Both the position numbers and the translations under genes were made by a program. From Candidatus Bathyarchaeota archaeon (lineage in GTDB: Archaea > Thermoproteota > Bathyarchaeia > TCS64 > B23): a stretch of 6,246 bases of DNA. Location of the stretch: the NCBI GenBank assembly GCA_029259285.1, contig JAPDJB010000135.1, positions 1 to 6,246 on the forward strand, given 5' to 3'. The number at the start of each line of letters is the position of its first letter. Within the stretch, counting starts at the first letter, position 1. The notes under the pieces were generated by a model. The model did not search any database and was not told where the DNA came from. It saw nothing but the letters and a program-made list of their open reading frames with translations. Positions 1-5,490 of the stretch are shown here, piece after piece.

Positions 1-418
1 CGACGAGGGCGGTGTTGATGCCCCCCTCCTCACCGGCTACGGCGATCAGCTTTTCCCCCTTCAGGCCTTCGCCCGCTGCGATGACCGCCGCCTCTAAAGC
101 CGCCTTGACGCCCTCCCCGAAGAGGAGCAGACTCTCCCTCAGGTCTCTTCTATCCTGTATTGGGAGCTCCACCCGCTCAAGGGGTTTGACGCCGAGCTTC
201 TTCATCCTCTTCTTAACATCCTCGCCGTAGGTGAACTCCGTGACGCTGACAACTGGGACAGCCCCCTTCAGGGCCTCGGCGATCCTCAGAGCCGATTTAC
301 CTCCCCTGCTGGCGACGGCGACGGCCTTTACGTCCCCCTCTTGAACCCTCCTCGCCACAGCCTCAACAAGCTCCTCAAACTCTCCAGCCTCTAGATAGAT
401 GACCCTACCCACCTTCAT
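1..418 (-). CDS. Stand-alone pyruvate kinase C-terminal-domain-like protein (partial, 3' end beyond the window)
   Basis: The 139 visible residues start with MKVGRVIYLEAGEFEELVEA and read through to the window edge. They resemble the small archaeal proteins built only from the pyruvate kinase alpha/beta C-terminal fold (structural example: Archaeoglobus AF0103, about 185 aa). Features seen: a beta-strand then a Ser/Gly turn (VAVASRGGKSA, residues 33-43), a second strand VPVVSVTEFTYG (54-65), the helix around AALEAAVIAAGEG (106-118), and the motif IAVAGEEGGINTALV (125-139), which corresponds to the VAVGGRSRGADTAVV stretch I recall in AF0103. The catalytic barrel of pyruvate kinase is absent, so this is not a pyruvate kinase; family members have no settled function, though a small-ligand-binding role is plausible. 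ATG at 416-418 is supported by GGTGATCC directly upstream and a TATA-like box at about 451-460. The protein lacks only its last strands within the window. No membrane segments are seen; it should be cytoplasmic. Confidence 0.85.
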   Translation of the reverse strand, partial: MKVGRVIYLEAGEFEELVEAVARRVQEGDVKAVAVASRGGKSALRIAEALKGAVPVVSVTEFTYGEDVKKRMKKLGVKPLERVELPIQDRRDLRESLLLFGEGVKAALEAAVIAAGEGLKGEKLIAVAGEEGGINTALV

Positions 419-419
419 G

Positions 420-427
420 GGATCACC
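420..427 (-). promoter_or_regulatory. Extended Shine-Dalgarno of the pyruvate-kinase-C-like gene
   Basis: Read on the minus strand this is GGTGATCC, followed by one base and then the ATG at 418. It matches a long part of the archaeal anti-Shine-Dalgarno complement (GGAGGTGATC). This fixes the start codon and is one of the better archaeal signatures in the window. Confidence 0.7.
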
Positions 428-446
428 ATAGAAGGGTCTTCGAAAT

Positions 447-460
447 ACCCTAAAACCTTT
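447..460 (-). promoter_or_regulatory. TATA-like promoter box upstream of the pyruvate-kinase-C-like gene
   Basis: On the minus strand it reads AAAGGTTTTAGGGT, the most AT-rich stretch upstream of the start at 418. Its centre lies about 37 nt before the ATG, which would place transcription start near 430 and give a leader of about 12 nt, just long enough to contain the GGTGATCC site. The same 14 bases occur in the opposite orientation at 1405-1418 upstream of the large permease. Assignment as a TFB/TBP site is inferred from position and composition. Confidence 0.5.
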
Positions 461-559
461 TTTAGGCCCTCCCCCGCTCCCAGGTTATTTGGAGAGGTGT
501 GAAGATTGGACGAAGTTGGCGATCAATCCCAAAGCGTCCCCGCTCCATGGAGGCTACGA

Positions 560-588
560 GCGACAGCTATCTGATGGCAGTTAGTCGC
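560..588. other. Short imperfect hairpin in the intergenic region
   Basis: GCGAC at 560-564 can pair with GTCGC at 584-588. The stem continues inward as AGCT (565-568) against AGTT (579-582), with one G-T pair and a single bulged A at 583. The loop is about 10 nt (569-578). It lies roughly 50 nt upstream of the promoter box of the secreted-protein gene and has no U-run after it, so it does not look like a terminator. It could be part of a small RNA or an operator, or chance. Confidence 0.3.
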
Positions 589-636
589 CTTTCGGCTTCT
601 TTCTAGTGAAGGAATATCTGGAAGATCAGCGGCCCT

Positions 637-650
637 CAAAAGGGTTTTAA
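637..650 (+). promoter_or_regulatory. TATA-like box giving a probable leaderless transcript
   Basis: The segment reads CAAAAGGGTTTTAA. The TTTTAA core is centred about 27 nt before the ATG at 675. Archaeal transcription normally starts about 25 nt after the TATA centre, so the mRNA would begin at or within a few bases of the start codon. There is no Shine-Dalgarno sequence before the ATG (the context is ctgagagATG), which agrees with leaderless initiation. Confidence 0.6.
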
Positions 651-674
651 GCCGAGCCAAACTCGATCTGAGAG

Positions 675-1349
675 ATGCGTAGGGGGATCATCCTCCTACT
701 CTTTGCAACTCTACTGACGTTGATAGCTGCTGCCTCAGCGTTAAAGCCGAAGATGATCAAGGTGGAGGGCAGCCCGCCAGCTATCAGCAAGCTGAAGATA
801 GATATCACACCTGAAGATGTCATTGTCGGCGAGGAAGTTAAGATAATCATTAAAGACTCAGAGGGAAACCCAGTTGAGAAAGCTAAAGTCTACGTTGCAA
901 AGGATCATGATCCATCGACGGAGGCGACATACGTAGGCGAGACGAATTCAAGCGGCGTGCTCATCCACGTCTTCGAGGATGGAGGCCTGCATAGAATCTA
1001 TGTGGAAAAGGAGGGATTCCCCCCTCAAGAGAGGCTCGTAAACGTAGAACTGAAGGGAGCCTTGTCATTTAGCATGGAGCTTAAGGAAGCCCACAACGAT
1101 GAACAGCTTAAAACCATACGCATCACCTTCAATGGAAACCCCGTCGAGGGGGTTGAGATCTATATAAACGGCACTCTCATAGGTTACACAGACAGCGATG
1201 GAGAGCTAAGCTACACCTTCAAGATTGGAGAGGTCTACGAGATAACTATAAGGAAGGAGGGGTATAGAGGCCTCCTCGTAATCCTCGACATGGATCCAAA
1301 AGGTGGAACCGGCTCAGTAATCCGCCCTCTCAAGGATACCTCACATTAA
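675..1349 (+). CDS. Secreted protein with two Ig-like (carboxypeptidase-regulatory/PEGA-type) repeats
   Basis: The 224-aa product starts with a clear signal peptide: MRR, a hydrophobic core (IILLLFATLLTLIAAA, 5-20) and a small-residue region ending near ASA at 20-22. No other membrane segment is present, so it should be released or held at the cell surface by other contacts. The mature part has two beta-sandwich-like units, about 44-125 and 147-203. They share the pattern GNPVE (64-68 and 154-158), a strand, a Ser/Asp-Gly turn (NSSG 91-94, DSDG 173-176), and a closing strand ending in EGF or EGY (113-115, 195-197). This is typical of carboxypeptidase-regulatory-like and PEGA domains, which are adhesive or structural; no peptidase domain is present. 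The start is set by the promoter box 25-30 nt upstream. A permease whose N-terminus carries a similar domain lies downstream, suggesting a shared surface process. Specific function unknown. Confidence 0.85.
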   Translation: MRRGIILLLFATLLTLIAAASALKPKMIKVEGSPPAISKLKIDITPEDVIVGEEVKIIIKDSEGNPVEKAKVYVAKDHDPSTEATYVGETNSSGVLIHVFEDGGLHRIYVEKEGFPPQERLVNVELKGALSFSMELKEAHNDEQLKTIRITFNGNPVEGVEIYINGTLIGYTDSDGELSYTFKIGEVYEITIRKEGYRGLLVILDMDPKGGTGSVIRPLKDTSH

Positions 1350-1404
1350 ACCACTAAAGCCATAGGAAGACGCTGAGGATGCCTGAGGGGAGGCTCCAAT
1401 AGGA

Positions 1405-1419
1405 ACCCTAAAACCTTTA
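1405..1419 (+). promoter_or_regulatory. TATA-like box upstream of the large permease
   Basis: It reads ACCCTAAAACCTTTA, with the AT-rich core at 1409-1419. Its first 14 bases are identical to those at 447-460. The expected start of transcription is about 25 nt beyond the core, near 1437-1440. That is downstream of the TTG codons at 1430 and 1433 but upstream of the ATG at 1463, so this box favours the ATG as the real start with a leader of about 25 nt. Read-through from the upstream gene remains possible. Confidence 0.45.
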
Positions 1420-1462
1420 CCGGAGGAGTTTGTTGAGATATACGCCTCTGGGGACGGAAGCC

Positions 1463-4228
1463 ATGGATTCGAGGATCATCCTCATGCTCCTGCTCGTGAG
1501 CCTACAACCCTCATCGACGATGAGGGTTGAGGGAGTTGCGGTGGATCGGCTGGGTAGACCCCTAAGCGGGGTGACGCTCCATATCTTCCAGGGCGGCGTT
1601 GAGGTCTCCTCCCTCCCCCTCGATGAGGATGGTTTCTTCGCAATTGAGCTGAGGGAGTCTGGAACCCTCTACCTATACGCCGATGATCCCTCCACCCCAG
1701 GCGTCGACTATCTCCCCCTCAGGGTTGAAGCCCCCTGGGAGGGTGTGAGAACCCTAATCTTCAGGCCTGCGGCCACCCTAGTCGTCGAGGGTTCAGCTCA
1801 GTTCGTCGACTCCGAGGAACTCCCCCTATCCACCACCTTCACCGTCGTTGATTTAGAGGGCAAGCCTATAGATGTGGATGGCCTAATCCTCGTCTACGGC
1901 GACGGAGAGAATTCGCTTACCCCCCTCCTAGGTTTAGAGGGGGGTTTCATCCTAGTCCCCGCTGATACTCCTCTAGGGGTGTCGGTGAACTGTACGGTTC
2001 TTCTCGGCTCGGCTCTGATAACCCGCTCCTTCCCAATGGTGAGGGAACCCCTGAGGCTTGTTAGGGGTGAGGCTAGAAGCATCGATCTCCTCGCAGCCTC
2101 CATCCCCTTAAACCTCGAATTGGTGGAGGGACTACTTGGAGGGGTCTCCGAGAGGCTTAGGGATATGAGGATTGAGGGCTTCTATCTGGAGGCTGAGGAG
2201 GCTAAACTGAGGGAGGCCTCCTCCCTCCTAGGGGAGGCGAGATACCTCAGCACGGAGGGTCTATACATCGAGGGCTTCGACGCGGCGAGGAGATGCTACC
2301 TCATCCTCAAGGCCCTAGATTTGAGGCTTAGACATCTGCGCCTCGACGCCTCCGCCTCCATATATCTACTCCTAGCCTTCCTCTCCTCCACGTCCACCCT
2401 AACAGCCCTCCTCCTAGTGGAGAGGTGGCGGATTAGGCTGGCCACCGCTCTCGCCCTCTACCTCCTCAGCCTCGCGGCGCTGAGGTGGAGCTATCCAGGT
2501 TTCCAGCTTCTATCCCCTATGATCCTCGCCTCAAGCTCCATCGCCGCCCTCTCAGCTACGCTTCTAGCCCTCTATCTCCTCAGCCACATCACCCCAAAGG
2601 CTCGGGGCGACGGCCACATACCCGTGAGGAATCTCATAGGCCCCATCATATCCATAGGGAGACGCAACCTCAGAAGGCGTAGATTGAGGACGATGCTCAC
2701 ATTGACGTCTCTGATGATCCTCATCGCTAGCTTCGTCTCCCTCACAAGTGTCTCCACCGGCTACGGCCTGATAACGAGGAGAGTCGGCAGATCAAGTTGG
2801 AGGGGGGTTCTCCTAAGACCTGGAGGCATGCTGATCCAGGGCCTAGAGGCCACCGTGGACTGGCTGTTGGATCAGCCTGGCGTGGAGGCTGTAGCCCCGA
2901 AGGCTGAGAGCATGGCTATCCCGAATCCCCACGCCTATCTTAGGGGTTGCCCCATCTATGGGATAGTGGGCGTAGATCCTGAGGCTGAGATCTGGGCTGG
3001 CGGCCTTGGAGACATTCTCATCGAGGGTCGTCTACCCTCCCCAGATGGCTTGGCGATAAGCTCCAGGTTGGCTGAGGAGCTGGGGCTGAGGATCGGCGAT
3101 GAGGTAACCCTCCTCGGCTGGACGCTGAGATTGGAGGGGGTGTTCAGCGATGAGGGTTTGAGGCGGCTGAGGGAGGTGGATGGCTTCCACTATCTGCCGG
3201 AGAAGCTGGTGAATATAAGCCCTGAAGGTGAGCCGCCTAACTTCGTCCCCATCCCCTGTGAGCCTGGGGAGGTGGTTATCCTCCATATATCCAGGGCGTT
3301 GACGATTCCCCTCGTCTCCCCCTCCAGGCTCTCCGTGAAGCTCTCCGGAGAAGTCGATGTGGAGGCCTTCGCCTCTAGGATGGCCCTGGAGAGGTGGTTC
3401 AAGGCGTATGCCTCAACGGGTGGAGCCATCTATCTCTATCAGTTGGCCTCCTACCTTGAAGGTAGGGGGTTACCCCTCCTCATACCCTGGGTGATACTGC
3501 TGCTAAACATCGCCTCCATAACCCTCAGCGCCTTAAGGGAGAGGCGCTGGGAGGTCTCCATACTCTCAGCTATAGGCTTAAACCCAACGCAGATAGCGGC
3601 CGTCTTCCTCGTCGAGGCGTCGATCCTCGGCTTCGTGGGGGGAGGCCTAGGTCATCTCATCGGCCTCAGCCTTTATAGATTACTCAGCATCCTAGGCATC
3701 CCCCTCAGCGTATATCAGAAGGTCTCAGCCCTCTGGTGCCTCGCCTCCCTAGCCCTCAGCTTGAGCGTCGCCCTCGTCGGGGCGGCCGTCGCCTTGAAGG
3801 CCTCCGTCATACTCACTCCCTCCCTCATGCGTAGATGGAGGCTGAGGGGTGAGGAGGAGGCTTGGGTCATATCCATACCCGTAAGGCTTCGACCCGAGGA
3901 GGAGGGGGAGTTCATCGACTACGTCGCATCTAGACTCCACGCCCTTAGAGGAGGGGTGGTTAAGAGGACGAGTCTCATAAGGGTTCATCGTCTTGATGGC
4001 GCCTATGAGATAGAGTTCATCTATAAATCCGCTGGTCAAGCCCTCGACTCCTTCTATACGAGGAATAGGCTCAGGGTTGAGAATGGCTCCGTAACTCTGA
4101 CATCCATAGGCGCTGAACGATGGGCCTATGAGGTTGGATCGCTGATGAGGATGATCGCGGTGGAGTGGGCATCGGGGAGGGGTTCCATCTCACCTCTTAT
4201 TCCCAACCGACCTTGTGACCGCCACTAG
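1463..4228 (+). CDS. Large FtsX/MacB-type ABC transporter permease with N-terminal extracellular domains
   Basis: Numbering is from the ATG at 1463 (921 aa). A signal-like segment (1-18) precedes a carboxypeptidase-regulatory-like beta domain (VEGVAVDRLGRPLSGVTLHI, about 22-41 and on to 95), more beta-rich sequence to about 210, then a charged helical stretch (217-297). Three extra membrane helices follow (299-319, 326-340, 349-376), then the FtsX core: basic lead-in RRNLRRRRLR (400-409), helix 410-431, a MacB-type extracellular domain (about 432-669), helix 670-691, cytosolic loop ERRWEVSILSAIGLNP (693-708) that contacts the ATPase in this family, helices 712-738 and 757-780, and a cytosolic tail (790-921). 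The charge pattern agrees with seven helices after a cleaved signal. Typical MacB permeases are 400-650 aa, so this one is enlarged at both ends. The usual C-terminal P-x-E-A-L-R signature is missing. No ATPase lies beside it in the same direction; the convergent operon supplies one. The alternative start is TTG at 1430 or 1433, after GGAGGAG. Substrate unknown. Confidence 0.85.
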   Translation: MDSRIILMLLLVSLQPSSTMRVEGVAVDRLGRPLSGVTLHIFQGGVEVSSLPLDEDGFFAIELRESGTLYLYADDPSTPGVDYLPLRVEAPWEGVRTLIFRPAATLVVEGSAQFVDSEELPLSTTFTVVDLEGKPIDVDGLILVYGDGENSLTPLLGLEGGFILVPADTPLGVSVNCTVLLGSALITRSFPMVREPLRLVRGEARSIDLLAASIPLNLELVEGLLGGVSERLRDMRIEGFYLEAEEAKLREASSLLGEARYLSTEGLYIEGFDAARRCYLILKALDLRLRHLRLDASASIYLLLAFLSSTSTLTALLLVERWRIRLATALALYLLSLAALRWSYPGFQLLSPMILASSSIAALSATLLALYLLSHITPKARGDGHIPVRNLIGPIISIGRRNLRRRRLRTMLTLTSLMILIASFVSLTSVSTGYGLITRRVGRSSWRGVLLRPGGMLIQGLEATVDWLLDQPGVEAVAPKAESMAIPNPHAYLRGCPIYGIVGVDPEAEIWAGGLGDILIEGRLPSPDGLAISSRLAEELGLRIGDEVTLLGWTLRLEGVFSDEGLRRLREVDGFHYLPEKLVNISPEGEPPNFVPIPCEPGEVVILHISRALTIPLVSPSRLSVKLSGEVDVEAFASRMALERWFKAYASTGGAIYLYQLASYLEGRGLPLLIPWVILLLNIASITLSALRERRWEVSILSAIGLNPTQIAAVFLVEASILGFVGGGLGHLIGLSLYRLLSILGIPLSVYQKVSALWCLASLALSLSVALVGAAVALKASVILTPSLMRRWRLRGEEEAWVISIPVRLRPEEEGEFIDYVASRLHALRGGVVKRTSLIRVHRLDGAYEIEFIYKSAGQALDSFYTRNRLRVENGSVTLTSIGAERWAYEVGSLMRMIAVEWASGRGSISPLIPNRPCDRH

Positions 4229-4240
4229 TCACATCATGGG

Positions 4241-4245
4241 AAAAA
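4241..4245 (-). terminator. Possible short U-run terminator of the minus-strand operon
   Basis: Immediately after the ATPase stop codon, the minus strand reads A then TTTTT. Archaeal RNA polymerase can stop at a short U-run without a hairpin, and this is the only such run in the 18-nt gap between the two convergent genes. Five T residues is near the lower limit, so this is tentative. I see no matching run for the plus-strand permease, whose transcript probably extends into the antisense of the ATPase gene. Confidence 0.3.
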
Positions 4246-4246
4246 T

Positions 4247-4939
4247 CTATTTCACCTCTATCTTCTCAACCCGACCATCCCTCAGCCAGACAACCCTATC
4301 GCTCCCCTCAATCATCTCGACATCATGTGTTGCGGCGATGATGGTCACCCCCCTCTCCCTATTAAGCCTCTGGAGAAGCCCTATGATACGGCTGCCCGTC
4401 TCATGGTCGAGATTCCCCGTCGGCTCATCGGCGAGTATGATGTCGGGATCATTGACCATAGCCCTCGCGATGGCCACCCTCTGCTGCTGACCGGCTGAGA
4501 GCTCCGATGGTAGATGCCTCAACCTATCGCTGAGGCCTACAAGTCTTAGGAGCTCCTCGGCCTTCCTCAACCCCTCCTCCCAGGGGAGGCCTGCGAAGAT
4601 GGTTGGTAGAGCAACATTCTCCAGGGCCGTGAGGACGCCGATGAGGTTGAAGTTCTGGAAGATGTAGCCGATCTTGCGGCATCTAAGCCACGCCAATTCA
4701 TAGGAGTCAAGCTCCGCTAGGTCTACCCCATCGACGTAGACCTTCCCCCTCGTCGGCCTATCCAGGCCGCCTATTAGGTTGAAGAGAGTTGTCTTACCCG
4801 AGCCTGATGGGCCGACGATGGAGACGTATTCCCCCCTGTAGAATTCGAGATTTACGCCGTCTAGGGCCTTGATGATGGTGCCAGCCATCTCATAGTATCT
4901 CGCCAAGTCTACAACCTCTATGAGCGGCTCAGACTTCAT
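4247..4939 (-). CDS. ABC transporter ATP-binding protein, MacB/LolD class
   Basis: This 230-aa nucleotide-binding subunit powers the FtsX-type permeases from the cytosolic face. All motifs are present in order: Walker A GPSGSGKT (43-50), Q-loop Gln95 in YIFQNFNLI, signature LSAGQQQR (147-154), Walker B IILADEP (167-173, catalytic Glu172), D-loop NLD (176-178) and switch His205 in ATHD. The signature has Ala where most relatives have Gly (LSGGQ), a mild change. Length and the short form without an extra C-terminal domain match LolD, FtsE and the MacB nucleotide-binding domain. The ATG at 4937-4939 lies inside the end of the upstream permease gene: the permease stop TGA is at 4929-4931, an 11-nt overlap that predicts translational coupling and equal production. 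A GAGG (minus strand, 4949-4952) may assist. Family biology points to mechanotransmission or release of membrane-bound or extracytoplasmic substrates rather than classical pumping. Confidence 0.97.
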   Translation of the reverse strand: MKSEPLIEVVDLARYYEMAGTIIKALDGVNLEFYRGEYVSIVGPSGSGKTTLFNLIGGLDRPTRGKVYVDGVDLAELDSYELAWLRCRKIGYIFQNFNLIGVLTALENVALPTIFAGLPWEEGLRKAEELLRLVGLSDRLRHLPSELSAGQQQRVAIARAMVNDPDIILADEPTGNLDHETGSRIIGLLQRLNRERGVTIIAATHDVEMIEGSDRVVWLRDGRVEKIEVK

Positions 4940-5471
4940 ATCTCAACGCCTCTATCGGGTTTAGCCTCATGGCTCTATAAGCTGGATAGAGGGAGGAAGC
5001 CATGGAGATGAGGGTTGAAAGTGGCAGCGTTGAGGAGAGACCGAGATAGTTGACGCCGCTGAGAGGGGTAGATGTATTAGAGATCAGGGTGGATGCGAAA
5101 CCCAATAGGATGCCGATTCCCCCTCCGATTAGACCTTGGATCAAGGCCTCCACGATTAGGAGTAGGAAGACGTGTCGATCCAAGGCTCCAAGACATTTGA
5201 GAACTCCGATCTCCCTATACCTCTCATAGACGGAGATGAGCATAACTGTCGCCATCGAGACCGCCGCCACAACGACGGCGACGGAGAGAAGCCAAAGCCT
5301 ATAGGTTCTAAGGGTCTGTGTACCAATCCCCATCAACACCATATAGGCGTAGAAGGCTGAGGCGAGGGAGATGGAGGCGATGTTCACAGGGGCCTGCCCC
5401 CTACCCCTGATATATCTCAAGCCTAGCCTGAAGGCGTCGATGAGGCCGAAGTGAGTTGAGTCACCGGTCAA
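4929..5471 (-). CDS. Minimal FtsX-family ABC permease without its extracytoplasmic domain
   Basis: This 180-aa protein has only four membrane helices: about 31-50, 58-81, 101-130 and 144-165. FtsX hallmarks are intact: amphipathic lead-in IDAFRLGLRYIRGRG (11-25), cytosolic coupling loop ERYREIGVLKCLGALDRH (83-100), a glycine-rich third helix (LIGGGIGILLGF), and the C-terminal signature PAYRAMRLNPIEALRYEV (163-180). The roughly 200-residue MacB domain normally placed between helices 1 and 2 is replaced by a link of about seven residues (GTQTLRT). The frame is uninterrupted and both ends are conserved, so it looks like a genuine small subunit, not a fragment. The start is TTG at 5469-5471, backed by GGAAGGG (minus strand) seven bases upstream; the next in-frame GTG would remove the lead-in helix. 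It lies 19 nt after the zinc-finger gene and overlaps the ATPase, so the three form one operon. It probably dimerises with itself or with the large permease encoded opposite. Confidence 0.93.
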   Translation of the reverse strand: MTGDSTHFGLIDAFRLGLRYIRGRGQAPVNIASISLASAFYAYMVLMGIGTQTLRTYRLWLLSVAVVVAAVSMATVMLISVYERYREIGVLKCLGALDRHVFLLLIVEALIQGLIGGGIGILLGFASTLISNTSTPLSGVNYLGLSSTLPLSTLISMASSLYPAYRAMRLNPIEALRYEV

Positions 5472-5478
5472 TTAGAAT

Positions 5479-5485
5479 CCCTTCC
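5479..5485 (-). promoter_or_regulatory. Shine-Dalgarno deciding the TTG start of the minimal permease
   Basis: On the minus strand this reads GGAAGGG, seven bases before the TTG at 5471. It lies in the 19-nt gap after the zinc-finger stop codon and is the main reason for accepting a TTG start here. Confidence 0.5.
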
Positions 5486-5490
5486 AGGGG

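Larger units (their letters stand above)
419..674. other. Divergent intergenic region, 256 bp
   Basis: This gap separates the leftward gene (start 418) from the rightward secreted protein (start 675). It holds a TATA-like box at each end (447-460 leftward, 637-650 rightward), a perfect 10-bp palindrome CTCCATGGAG at 543-552, and a hairpin-capable segment at 560-588. The central 150 bp are larger than two compact archaeal promoters need. I see no tRNA, no convincing C/D-box pair and no credible long reading frame in it. The remainder is unexplained. Confidence 0.6.

Noticed and set aside
12..230. Plus-strand frame rich in Ser and Pro
   Set aside because: It lies entirely antisense to the pyruvate-kinase-C-like gene; its composition is the usual shadow of a GC-rich coding strand and no promoter precedes it.
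560..588. Hairpin considered as tRNA or C/D-box RNA
   Set aside because: No tRNA arms, T-loop or CCA-end structure can be built around it, and there is no paired C-box and D-box at suitable spacing.
499..606. 35-codon frame from GTG with GGAGAGG upstream
   Set aside because: It uses codons rare in the neighbours (CGA, CGT, AGT, TCA), has no recognisable motif and no well-placed TATA box. A chance frame is more likely, though a small protein cannot be excluded.
675..1349. Carboxypeptidase
   Set aside because: Only the regulatory-like beta domain type is present; no zinc-peptidase motif or catalytic domain is seen.
1380..1396. Possible terminator hairpin after the secreted-protein gene
   Set aside because: Only four base pairs (GCCT with AGGC) and no following T-run.
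3749..4039. Minus-strand frames within the large permease gene
   Set aside because: These are antisense shadows: the plus-strand frame is continuous, has clear membrane helices and family motifs, and the shadow products are low in any recognisable structure.
4247..4939. Assigning the symbol lolD or macB
   Set aside because: The ATPase class is clear, but the lipoprotein or macrolide roles belong to bacterial envelope systems, and nothing here shows that substrate.
4929..5471. Small permease as a pseudogene or frameshifted remnant
   Set aside because: Both end motifs and all four helices are in one uninterrupted frame, start and stop join neatly with neighbouring operon genes, and the upstream DNA codes for a different protein, not a lost N-terminus.
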